NCBI GenBank assembly: GCA_040081715.1 | Contig: JBEBFY010000001.1 | Span: forward strand, 248,001 to 312,000 | Length of the DNA stretch: 64,000 bases | Reading direction: 5' to 3' | Source of the DNA: CANKJK01 sp040081715 | GTDB taxonomy: Bacteria > Acidobacteriota > Vicinamibacteria > Vicinamibacterales > UBA2999 | Part shown: positions 17,263 through 25,158 of the stretch, piece by piece | Numbering within the stretch: the first letter of the stretch is position 1 | Layout of the letters: the number at the start of each line of letters is the position of its first letter | Translations under genes and position numbers: made by a program | Notes under the pieces: generated by a model | Databases searched by the model: none | Seen by the model: only the letters and a program-made list of their open reading frames with translations | What the model was told of the DNA's origin: nothing

Positions 17263-18392
17263 GACCGGACGAGACCTTTGGCCTTCAGCTCGTCGAGGGC
17301 CTTGTCGAAGAAGTCCACGGCCACGTCGGGCGTGGTCTTCGCCCACTGGATCAGCTCGGCGAACCCCTGTTCGAGCGTCACCCTCGGCTCGAAGCCCAGC
17401 GTCTCGCGGGCGCGCGAGATGTCCGCCGTGTTGTGCCGGACGTCGAAGGTCCGGCCCACGTTGGTGACTTCCGGCTCGATGGTGCTGCCGAGCAGGCGCT
17501 GCAGCATCCGGGCGATCTCGAGAATGGTGACGGTCGTCCCTGACCCGACATTGACCGGCAAGTAGTCCGCGCCGGGCTTCTCCAGCATGAGGGTGAGACA
17601 CGCCACCACGTCGTGAATGGACACAAAGTCCCTGAGCTGGCCGCCGTCCTCGAACACGACTGGCGGCTTGCCGTTCATCAGGCGGCTGATCCAGATGGCC
17701 GCCACGCCCGCATACGGATTGCTCAGGCTCTGCCGTGGGCCATAGACGTTGAAGAAGCGCGGCGCGACAGCCGGAATACCGTACGTCTTCCCGATGAGCA
17801 GCACCATCTCCTCCTGGTGGTACTTCGTCATGGAGTAGATGTTGTCGCGGTACAGCGCCTTGTGCTCCGGAGTGGGCACGGACAGCACCGGTGCGCCACA
17901 GGAGGGGCACCGCTGCTCCCAATCCTTGGCGGCCATCTGGGCCTCGCTCCGGATCCCGGGTGCGACCGGACCGCATGTGGCGCAGGCGTAGGCGCCTTCC
18001 CCATACACCCCGATGGACGAGGCCACGATCACCTTCTCCACTTTGTGCTTCGTGTTCACGAGGATGTCGAGGAGGAGGGCGGTGCCACGGGTATTCACGT
18101 CCACGTAGCGATCGATCTCGTACATGCTCTGGCCGATCGAGACCGCGGCCGCGAAGTGCACAACCGCCTCGGCCTCCAGCACCAGCGGCTCGAACACGGC
18201 GCGGTCGCGCACGTCCCCGCGCACATACCGCACCGTCGGATTCGCATAGGACGGCCACGTCCCCGAGCGGTGTACCTGCGGCACGAGGCTGTCGAGCACG
18301 ACCACGTGGTAGCCGCGCGCGACGAGCGCGTCCACGAGGTGGGACCCGATATAGCCGGCGCCCCCGGTGACCAGTACGTTGCGTATCGCCAT
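17259..18392 (-). CDS. SDR-family nucleotide-sugar epimerase with Cys4 insertion
   Basis: 377 aa. TGGAGYIGSH at the N-terminus, YSMTKYHQE with YxxxK, RFFNVYGPRQ. Between the catalytic Ser and Tyr lies an insertion with two Cys pairs (CATCG and CPSCG) about 25 residues apart, which could bind zinc; I recall a similar insertion in some dTDP-L-rhamnose 4-epimerase-like SDRs, so dTDP-6-deoxy-talose formation is one option. ATG 18392 has a clear AAGGAG six bases upstream, favouring it over the longer frame to 18449. Confidence 0.87.
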   Translation of the reverse strand: MAIRNVLVTGGAGYIGSHLVDALVARGYHVVVLDSLVPQVHRSGTWPSYANPTVRYVRGDVRDRAVFEPLVLEAEAVVHFAAAVSIGQSMYEIDRYVDVNTRGTALLLDILVNTKHKVEKVIVASSIGVYGEGAYACATCGPVAPGIRSEAQMAAKDWEQRCPSCGAPVLSVPTPEHKALYRDNIYSMTKYHQEEMVLLIGKTYGIPAVAPRFFNVYGPRQSLSNPYAGVAAIWISRLMNGKPPVVFEDGGQLRDFVSIHDVVACLTLMLEKPGADYLPVNVGSGTTVTILEIARMLQRLLGSTIEPEVTNVGRTFDVRHNTADISRARETLGFEPRVTLEQGFAELIQWAKTTPDVAVDFFDKALDELKAKGLVRS

Positions 18393-18403
18393 TGCGCTCC
18401 TTG

Positions 18404-19102
18404 TTACCCCAGTCCACCGGGCGCCAGCCGGCGCTCGGCATCGGCCCAATCCGCGGGCGTGTCGATGGTCAGTGACTCGGCTGCCGGCACCACCATGGGC
18501 CTGCAGTCGCGTCCGTAGATGCTGTGCTGGTCCACAAGCGTGCGGCGCCAGCAGGTGTAGACCGTGCCATCGCGCACGCAGGCCAGGCGCGCGTCCTGGC
18601 GTCTCGTCACGCGCGCGCCGTCAGGCAGGAACGGCACCAGACGGCCGTCCTCGACGCGCATGACGTAGTCCGGAGAGAGGTGCCGGGGCAGCTCCACGAC
18701 GCTCACCACCGAGTCCGCTCCGGTCTCGCGGAGCAGCTCAACTGACCGGCGGATGTGCTCGCCACGCCGGAGGGGCGAGGTCGGCTGCAGCAGGACGATG
18801 ATGTCGGCCTCCCAGCCCTCGCCCGCCAGCGCCGCCACCGCGTGCTCGATGACCGGCAGCATCGGAGTCTCGTCCCCGGCCAGTTCCGCCGGACGGAGGA
18901 ACGGCACATCAAGCCCGCACGCGCGCCCGGCCTCGGCGATGGCCTCCGCGTCGGTTGACAGGACCACGCGGTCCACGACGCCGGAGGCACGCGCTGCGTC
19001 TGCCGCATAGGCCAGGAGCGACCTCCCGTGGAGGAGCCGCGTGTTCTTGCCCGGCAGCCCCTTCGAGCCGGCCCGCGCCGGCACAAGTCCCAGTACCTTC
19101 AC
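18404..19102 (-). CDS. neuA: CMP-nonulosonate (N-acylneuraminate) cytidylyltransferase
   Basis: 232 aa. VPARAGSKGLPGKN at the N-terminus is the CTP-binding signature of CMP-sialate/CMP-legionaminate synthetases, and LLQPTSPLR is the second conserved motif. It activates a free nonulosonic acid with CTP. It ends 11 bases before the SDR and begins 3 bases after a methyltransferase that follows neuC and neuB, so one transcript contains neuB, neuC, a methyltransferase and neuA. A second copy is at 40475-41176. Confidence 0.93.
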   Translation of the reverse strand: MKVLGLVPARAGSKGLPGKNTRLLHGRSLLAYAADAARASGVVDRVVLSTDAEAIAEAGRACGLDVPFLRPAELAGDETPMLPVIEHAVAALAGEGWEADIIVLLQPTSPLRRGEHIRRSVELLRETGADSVVSVVELPRHLSPDYVMRVEDGRLVPFLPDGARVTRRQDARLACVRDGTVYTCWRRTLVDQHSIYGRDCRPMVVPAAESLTIDTPADWADAERRLAPGGLG

Positions 19103-19105
19103 GCG

Positions 19106-20047
19106 TTACCGGCTCTGCTTCGCATTCTGCACGTAGCGGATCTCGCGCAGCAGTCCGCGCACGCTGTCGCGCGTCGGCAGTGCATCCTGCTGCACCTGCA
19201 CGGGGCGGCAGACGTAGCTGATGTGCAGGTGGTCCGCCGCGTAGTCCGCGCGGATCGGCTCGAAGCCGGCCCGACGGAGATACGCCATCATCGTGTCCTC
19301 GGTCAGGTAGTACGGATGATCCACCTTGACGGCCTCCTCCACCGACCAGTGGCGCAGGTACGCCGCCCGGAAGTCCACGATGTCCACGAACAGCACGCCC
19401 AGGGGATGGATCAGGCTGCGGATGATGGTCAGCGTCCTGGAGATGTCCAGTAGGTGGTCCACGGTCTGAAACAGGCCCACCATGTCGAATTGGCGGCCGT
19501 CCGGCTGGTAGTCCTCGACCAGCCCGGTCACCGTGTCCAGTCCAAGCGCCCGGGCTTCCTCCACCTCAAGCGGCGCCGGGTCGATGACGGTGGCTTCAAG
19601 ACCGAATACCCGCGACAGGTGGTGGGCGACCACGCCGGTCGAGCCGCCGATGTCGAGCAGCGACCGGAGCCCCGCGCCCTGAACATAGGGAGCCAGCAAC
19701 TCGGCGCGTTCCCTGGCGTACTCGCGCTGTTCGTCCTGGATGGACTTCGCGTCGATGAGGCGGCCGTGATAGGCGCTCACCAGGGGCCGGTAGGTGCCGT
19801 TGTAGAACTCCCCGTACGCGTCGGCCGTCATCACCGGGCTCAGGAACACGAGGCCGCAGTCCGCGCAGGCGCTGGCCGGTGACGGGAACCCGTATCGGTC
19901 CCGGTGCGTGATGACCACAAACCGGGTGCCGCCGCAGAGATTGCAGGTGTCCACGGGCGCTTTCGGTTGCGCGACGTAGTCAAAGGGCAGCGCCCCGATC
20001 CTGGCGGCGCGATCGGCGTTCACGGTCACTCGTGGCTCCTTGTTCAT
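19106..20047 (-). CDS. SAM methyltransferase with N-terminal zinc-binding domain
   Basis: 313 aa. A Cys4 zinc knuckle (CNLCG at 35-39, CADCG at 61-65) precedes a methyltransferase domain with LDIGGSTGVVAHHL. This architecture is shared with sugar C- and O-methyltransferases and with class-I methyltransferases of secondary metabolism. The ATG at 20047 overlaps the neuC stop as TGATG; the frame extends upstream only as a neuC shadow. Its position between neuC and neuA suggests methylation of the nonulosonate, but that is inference. Confidence 0.87.
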   Translation of the reverse strand: MNKEPRVTVNADRAARIGALPFDYVAQPKAPVDTCNLCGGTRFVVITHRDRYGFPSPASACADCGLVFLSPVMTADAYGEFYNGTYRPLVSAYHGRLIDAKSIQDEQREYARERAELLAPYVQGAGLRSLLDIGGSTGVVAHHLSRVFGLEATVIDPAPLEVEEARALGLDTVTGLVEDYQPDGRQFDMVGLFQTVDHLLDISRTLTIIRSLIHPLGVLFVDIVDFRAAYLRHWSVEEAVKVDHPYYLTEDTMMAYLRRAGFEPIRADYAADHLHISYVCRPVQVQQDALPTRDSVRGLLREIRYVQNAKQSR

Positions 20048-21201
20048 CAGTACGTCAGACGCTTCTCGACGGTCAGCGGCGCGGTCGCCAGGCAATCGGC
20101 GATGCGTGCCCCGGCTTGCCCGTCGCCGTAGAGGTGGTCGGAGGCGGGACGCCCCCGGCGCTGGTGCTCGCGGATGGCCGCACTGATGGCCGCGCGGTCG
20201 TGCTCCACGTCGATGACGTTCACACCCCGCTCGCGGCCCTGCTGGCGCGACCCGACGTTGACGGCAGGTACGCCGAGATAGGAGCACTCGCGAATGGCCA
20301 CGCTCGAGTTGCCGACAATCGCGGTGGCCCCGCAGAGGAGCCGCAGGAAGTCCTCCGGGAACATGTTGCGGAAGAAGTGGAAGTGCTCGGGCTTCTCCCG
20401 CTCGCGGAACACACGGATGCCCTTGGACGTCCCGTCGGAGCCGGCGTCGACGTTGGGCCAGAACCAGAGCACGGGCAGGCCGGCGTCCTTGACCGCGTAC
20501 AGCGTTTCGTCCACCTGATGGCGGGCCTCGTCCCACTCCGTCGTCACCGGATGCTGCATGACAACCAGGTACCCGTTCGAAAGGTCCCCGCGCGCGCCCA
20601 CGCCGCCGTACTTGTCAAACGGATCGAAGTCCATGGCCGGGTTCGCGGCCACCTCCGCGGCGATATCGATCGACGGGCAGCCCGTCAGCAGCACGGCGGC
20701 GGGCTCCTCGCCGAGCCGGATGACGCGCTCACGCGCCTGCGCCGTGGAGACCAGGTGCAGGTTGGCGAGCTTGGTTACCGCGTGCCGGACCTTCTCGTCG
20801 ATGGAGCCGGTCACCTCCCCGCCCTGCACGTGCACGACGGGGATGTTCATGTAGGAGGCCGCCACGGCCGTGGCCAGCGTCTCGTAGCGATCCGCCACGG
20901 TCACCACGGCGTCGGGCCGCAAGTTGTCGAAGACGGTCGCCAGCTCGACGAGGCCCATGCCGGTCGTCTTCGCCGAGGTCACAAGGTTCTCGCCCTCCAC
21001 CACCATGTAGACACGTGCGGCCGGCGTAAAGCCGTCGCGCTCGATGGCGCCGATGGCGTTGCCGTAGCGCTCGAGGAGCGCCGAGGCCGCGACGACGAGC
21101 TGGAGTTCAAGATCCGGATGCTGCTGGATGGCGGTGAGCGCCGTCCGGATGCGCGAGTAGCTCGGCCGCGCCGTGATCACGACACAGATTTTTCGTTTCA
21201 T
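20047..21201 (-). CDS. neuC: UDP-GlcNAc 2-epimerase (hydrolysing), NeuC/LegG type
   Basis: 384 aa. ICVVITARPSYSRI starts the GT-B-like fold; RYETLATAVAA and YMNIPVVHVQGGE are substrate-loop motifs; GNSSVAIRE and YGDGQAG near the end are family marks. The enzyme splits a UDP-HexNAc into UDP and the 2-epimer amino sugar used by NeuB. ATGA overlap with neuB upstream in transcription. It belongs to the TARPSYS subgroup rather than the classical GSRADYG neuC, so the substrate may be a bacillosamine-type sugar. A paralogue lies at 41179-42330. Confidence 0.92.
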   Translation of the reverse strand: MKRKICVVITARPSYSRIRTALTAIQQHPDLELQLVVAASALLERYGNAIGAIERDGFTPAARVYMVVEGENLVTSAKTTGMGLVELATVFDNLRPDAVVTVADRYETLATAVAASYMNIPVVHVQGGEVTGSIDEKVRHAVTKLANLHLVSTAQARERVIRLGEEPAAVLLTGCPSIDIAAEVAANPAMDFDPFDKYGGVGARGDLSNGYLVVMQHPVTTEWDEARHQVDETLYAVKDAGLPVLWFWPNVDAGSDGTSKGIRVFREREKPEHFHFFRNMFPEDFLRLLCGATAIVGNSSVAIRECSYLGVPAVNVGSRQQGRERGVNVIDVEHDRAAISAAIREHQRRGRPASDHLYGDGQAGARIADCLATAPLTVEKRLTY

Positions 21202-22229
21202 TCCAGGTGGTCGTCCGAGAGGAGTTCATCAGGCCTGATGGCCCGCCGGAGCCGGCGGCCCACTACGTCTGCCAGCCGGGACTCGTGAAGGCCCGTACCC
21301 GGTTTCTTGAGCACCAGATCGCCCCGCGCCAGCACGTGTCCGGCTGGCAGGTCACCTCGCGCTACGAGGCTCCTGGTGAAAATCGCCCTGAGCGGCGCCG
21401 TCGCGGCCGCCGCCTCGTCCTTGTCGAGCGGAAACGCCTTCATCCGCTCGATGAAGCGGATGCCGTCCACCAGTTGCCGCAGCTCGGCGGTCGTAACCGA
21501 GGCGGGCACGTCGGGACCGAACATCTCGCGGCTGAGCGTCACGTGCAGCTCGAGGATGTCGATGCCAATGGTTGCCGCCGCCAGACCCGGGTAGATGGTC
21601 GCCGAGTGGTCGGAGAGTCCCACCCATCCGCCAAAGCGTTCCCGAAACACCGGAATCAGATTGAGGCCGACCTGCTCGGGCGGACAGGGATAGGCCGTCG
21701 TGCACTGGAGCACGCCCACCTGGTTGCCGGCGGCGCGGATACGGGCCACGGCGGCGTCGGTTTCCGCCAGCGGGCTCATCCCGCTCGAGATCACGATGGG
21801 CTGGCCCGTCGCGATCATGCGGTCGAGGAGCGACAGATGCCCGATCTCGCCCGAGGCCACCTTCCAGAACGGCTGACCAATCCGATCAAGGACGTCCACC
21901 GCCTCGATGGAAAACGGCGAGCAGACGAAGGCCACCCCGCGCTCGCGGCAGTGATCGGCCAGCCCCTGCCACTCGTCCGGCGTGAAGGCCATCCGCGTCC
22001 AGTAGTCGTACCGCGTGGCGTCCTGCTTGCTGAAGGTCACACGGAACGGCTCGGCGGGTGTGCTCTCCGCTTCGGCGATGTGCATCTGGAACTTCACGCC
22101 GTCCGCACCGGCCGCCGCGATCGCGTCCACGAACGCGTGCGCCAGCCCGAGGCTGCCGTCGTGGGTCAGCGCCACCTCGCCCATCACAAAGCAGCGTCCA
22201 GCTCCGATCACCGGCTGGGTATCCGTCAT
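21198..22229 (-). CDS. neuB: N-acetylneuraminate/legionaminate synthase
   Basis: 343 aa, normal length. ALTHDGSLGLAHAFVDA, GADGVKFQMHIAEAES and LQCTTAYPCPPEQVGL mark the TIM-barrel synthase that condenses PEP with a ManNAc-type sugar, and GLSDHS is conserved. The C-terminal ~65 residues form the antifreeze-like SAF domain (AGHVLARGDLVLKKPG). ATG 22229 overlaps the family A stop (ATGA). It is the only synthase in the window, so both neuC/neuA sets must share it or rely on another locus. Confidence 0.93.
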   Translation of the reverse strand: MTDTQPVIGAGRCFVMGEVALTHDGSLGLAHAFVDAIAAAGADGVKFQMHIAEAESTPAEPFRVTFSKQDATRYDYWTRMAFTPDEWQGLADHCRERGVAFVCSPFSIEAVDVLDRIGQPFWKVASGEIGHLSLLDRMIATGQPIVISSGMSPLAETDAAVARIRAAGNQVGVLQCTTAYPCPPEQVGLNLIPVFRERFGGWVGLSDHSATIYPGLAAATIGIDILELHVTLSREMFGPDVPASVTTAELRQLVDGIRFIERMKAFPLDKDEAAAATAPLRAIFTRSLVARGDLPAGHVLARGDLVLKKPGTGLHESRLADVVGRRLRRAIRPDELLSDDHLE

Positions 22230-23851
22230 GGATGACTGGTTCCTCTCGACGACAATCCCGGCGCCACGCGCAGCACCGCGGTCTTGGCGGCCGCCACGAC
22301 GCGCGCCCGCCGGCGGCGCCACACCTGGGCCCGCTGTTCACGATACTTCTCCGCGTACCGGTTCGCGCGTTCGGCCTGCACACCGGCCTTGTCCACGGCT
22401 TCTCGTACCTGGCGCGGATCACCCAGCCAGCGGCGGCCCCACGCGGTGTCGATGACACAGGCGAGGGCGACGGCACGCACGCGCGCGGAGACGGGCACCC
22501 CCTCGGGACGGGCCGGTTCGAGCGCGGCCACGCCCTCCACCGCCTCGACGAAGCGCGGCGTCGACGGCACGTGCAACCCGGCGGGCCTCACGAACGCCTG
22601 TACGAACGCCGTGTTCGCTTTCGTCGTCGTTCCCGACACGCCCGCCGCCAGCTGGCCCGCATGCTCCTCGAGCGACCGGCTCGTGTGGAGGAAGCCCTCA
22701 CCCACCCGGAGCAGATACTGGAAGTGCAGCGTGCCCTCCTGATTCTCCCGGAACTCCGGCAGCAGCACGGTGTAGACGGGCCGGTCCACGATGGCCGACT
22801 CGATGAGCGCACTGGTGTTCAGCCCGACGACCGCCGCGGCGTGGTACATCGAGTCGAAATAGTCGGCGCGTGCCTCGGCGTCGAGTGGCGTGGAACCGAA
22901 CACCGTCACGCCCGGGAACTCCGCAGACAGGTCGATGCCGTGCCACTCGGCCAGCCGCTGCGGGTGCGGCCGCACCAGGAGTGGGAGATTCCCGACCGCC
23001 GGATCCGGATGCCGGCGCAGGGCCGCAATCCACTGCCGGACGAACGACGGCTCCGGCAGACTCCCCTTGAAGAGCGACGAGCACACGTAGAGCGCGAAAG
23101 GGCGCGCATCGGCCAGCCCCACACGCAGGCAGAACGCCTCGCGGTCACGGGAGGGCTGGCGGTCGAACCACTGATCGAAGCACTGCGCCCCGGTCACAAC
23201 GACCTGCCCGGCGGGCACGCCGTGCAGATCCACCGCCTCGCGCTTCTGCGTCTCGTTCCACACGAGCACACGGTCCGGGCGAACGCGGATGAGCGCCTTG
23301 CTCGTCAGGTGGTCCCAGCTCCACACAGCCAGGGCGGTCGGGATGCCGAGGAGGCGCGCCGCACGCAGATAGTCGAGCTGCGGCGACCCCAGCTCGATAA
23401 GCGGCGTCAGCACAACCAGGTCAGGGGCGTGGCCCTCGACACACTTCCGCACGGCCGGCGATGGGCCGATCGCCGCCTCCACGTCGCCCAGGCGCCGTGA
23501 TGCCTCATCGGCACCCCACCGTGCCTGGGCCCAGGCCGCGATGCGGGGCGTGCGCTCGCTGGCGCGTTGGCGGATCTTCGTCGCGTCCGCGTACCGGACG
23601 TCCTCGTAGCGGAGGTAGTCGAGGCTGAGCCGCAGGCCCTCGGCCAGCCGGGCCCGGCGTGTCGCGGGCGCCGCGGGCGTGGTACCGAACGTCACGCCTG
23701 GCAACTCCCCGGCCAGGCGCTCGACAAACTCGCGGTTGTCCTCCCGGTCCACGGCCAGGTGCACGCGGTGTCCGCGCGCGGCGAGCAGCCGGATGGCCGC
23801 GTCAAAATTGCGGAAGTACGTGTAGTGCCGCGCGAGAAAGAGGATCGTCAC
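22226..23851 (-). CDS. Family A putative GT-B glycosyltransferase, copy 1
   Basis: 541 aa from a GTG start that overlaps the upstream stop (GTGA). Family A layout: RHYTYFRNF and a Rossmann-like N-terminal half; SWDHL at 178-182; VVTGAQCFDQWF at 218-229; RPHP at 294-297; NTSA at 345-348 followed by an acidic residue; EGTLHF at 372-377. The RPHP and NTSA..E pair recall the phosphate-binding His and Ser/Glu region of TagF/CDP-glycerol-transferase-like and capsule GT-B enzymes, so a glycosyl- or glycerophosphotransferase is likely. The C-terminal ~90 residues are basic. Located right after neuB's start in the operon order. Confidence 0.75.
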   Translation of the reverse strand: MTILFLARHYTYFRNFDAAIRLLAARGHRVHLAVDREDNREFVERLAGELPGVTFGTTPAAPATRRARLAEGLRLSLDYLRYEDVRYADATKIRQRASERTPRIAAWAQARWGADEASRRLGDVEAAIGPSPAVRKCVEGHAPDLVVLTPLIELGSPQLDYLRAARLLGIPTALAVWSWDHLTSKALIRVRPDRVLVWNETQKREAVDLHGVPAGQVVVTGAQCFDQWFDRQPSRDREAFCLRVGLADARPFALYVCSSLFKGSLPEPSFVRQWIAALRRHPDPAVGNLPLLVRPHPQRLAEWHGIDLSAEFPGVTVFGSTPLDAEARADYFDSMYHAAAVVGLNTSALIESAIVDRPVYTVLLPEFRENQEGTLHFQYLLRVGEGFLHTSRSLEEHAGQLAAGVSGTTTKANTAFVQAFVRPAGLHVPSTPRFVEAVEGVAALEPARPEGVPVSARVRAVALACVIDTAWGRRWLGDPRQVREAVDKAGVQAERANRYAEKYREQRAQVWRRRRARVVAAAKTAVLRVAPGLSSRGTSHP

Positions 23852-25158
23852 GGCGTCAGCATCGTCAACGGATCGAGTCCGCGCAGATCCACCGGGGAGA
23901 AGCGCGCGGCGCCAGGCAGACGGTGACAGGCGCGCAGCGCGACCGACAGGTGCGCGTGCAGGAACTCAGGATCGGCGAGCACAGCCGACGTCGGCACGCC
24001 GAGAAGTGGCGCCATCCACGTGAGGCTGCCGCACGTGCCCACGTACGCGGACGCGTGCGCGATGATGTCCGTCTGCGCCGCGAGGTTCGTCCTCGGCGTG
24101 AGCCACTCACGCGCGCTGATGATGCGGGAGTCGCCCGCGAACGCGTAGTCGGCGTGGTCGTCGATGGCAAGGCCGGTATCCAGCAGCACGACCGGGCGCT
24201 GTGCGGCCAGATCACGCACCATCCGCTGCAGCGTCTGTCGGATCGCGGGTGTATCCGGCATCGAGCGCGCCGCGTAGAACTTCACCGCCACGTAGGACTC
24301 CGGCAGGCTGCTGCGAGCAATCACACCGGGAGGCGTGTGCAGCTTGAAGCGCGTATGGCTGTCCAGGAAGCCACTCGCCCTGTGGCCCGACCAGAACAAC
24401 TTGAAGAGCCGGAACATCAGCGACGGATGCAGCACGCGCGCGCCCTCGAGGCCCTGCGCCTTGACCGCCGCCGCCACGAGGTCCGCTTCCAGACTCGAGC
24501 CGCTCAACTGCTTCAGCTCACCGCGTTCGGCGTTGCGCCGGGCGAAGTCCCCAGGCGTGATGAGATCCCAGATCTCGACCGATCGCGCCGCGATGTCCGA
24601 GTACCACGCACCCGCGCCGCCGCGCGTGACGACCATCACCCGCCTGGGATTCAGCTGGTAGGCGGCCGACACCCACCGGAGAAACGGAATCCAGTAGAGC
24701 ACTTCGTACCCGACCTCGGCCAGCCAGGGCCCGACGACGACAGGATCGTCCCCGTCCAGCAGGGCGGCCAGTTCGCGTTCGACTTTCCATTCGGTCTGGT
24801 TCCAGGCGTCCTGCTCGCGGAGCTTCGACTGCCGATCGCGGCGTGCTCGAAGCGGCCGGCGCACGGCGCGATAGACGTCCTTGCTGGCATTCACGGTCCG
24901 GTTTGACACGGATTCCCGCACACGCCCGACGGCGTGCTTCGCGTCCCTGATACCCGAGAGGATCAGCTTCCGGGTGTGGCGCACGCGGTTCCGCGCACGG
25001 CGCGCCTGCTTCAGCAGCAGGTTCCAGGCCGTGAGCACCGTGGGCATCGTGGCCGCGATGGCGTCCGTCGCCGCCTTCCACCTGCGGCGGGCGTTGGTCT
25101 GTGCACGGCGAGCCTGCTTCCGCGTCAGATTCCGGGCCGCAAGAATTCTGTCAGGCAT
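23848..25158 (-). CDS. Family B protein of unknown function, copy 1
   Basis: 436 aa. The first ~120 residues are strongly basic (ARNLTRKQARRAQ) and look membrane- or coil-associated. The conserved part begins with VVGPWLAEVGYEVLYW, then TRGGAGAWY, HPSLMFRLF, VAVKFYAA, LLDTGLAIDDH, RTNLAAQ and YVGTCGSLTWMAPLLG. The pattern of a nucleotide-binding-like N half and a GGxxxLAP loop suggests a GT-B-like transferase, but I cannot name the family. The upstream gene overlaps by 8 bases and the downstream one by GTGA. It always occurs beside, or fused to, family A. Confidence 0.7.
   Translation of the reverse strand: MPDRILAARNLTRKQARRAQTNARRRWKAATDAIAATMPTVLTAWNLLLKQARRARNRVRHTRKLILSGIRDAKHAVGRVRESVSNRTVNASKDVYRAVRRPLRARRDRQSKLREQDAWNQTEWKVERELAALLDGDDPVVVGPWLAEVGYEVLYWIPFLRWVSAAYQLNPRRVMVVTRGGAGAWYSDIAARSVEIWDLITPGDFARRNAERGELKQLSGSSLEADLVAAAVKAQGLEGARVLHPSLMFRLFKLFWSGHRASGFLDSHTRFKLHTPPGVIARSSLPESYVAVKFYAARSMPDTPAIRQTLQRMVRDLAAQRPVVLLDTGLAIDDHADYAFAGDSRIISAREWLTPRTNLAAQTDIIAHASAYVGTCGSLTWMAPLLGVPTSAVLADPEFLHAHLSVALRACHRLPGAARFSPVDLRGLDPLTMLTP

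Noticed and set aside
16819..18441. A 540-codon frame that could be read as an SDR-cytidylyltransferase fusion
   Set aside because: The N-terminal part is an out-of-frame shadow of the SDR; only the last 147 codons (from 17262) have cytidylyltransferase motifs.
19106..20536. Extended frame upstream of the zinc-knuckle methyltransferase
   Set aside because: The extra 163 codons are a shadow of neuC; the real ATG at 20047 overlaps the neuC stop.
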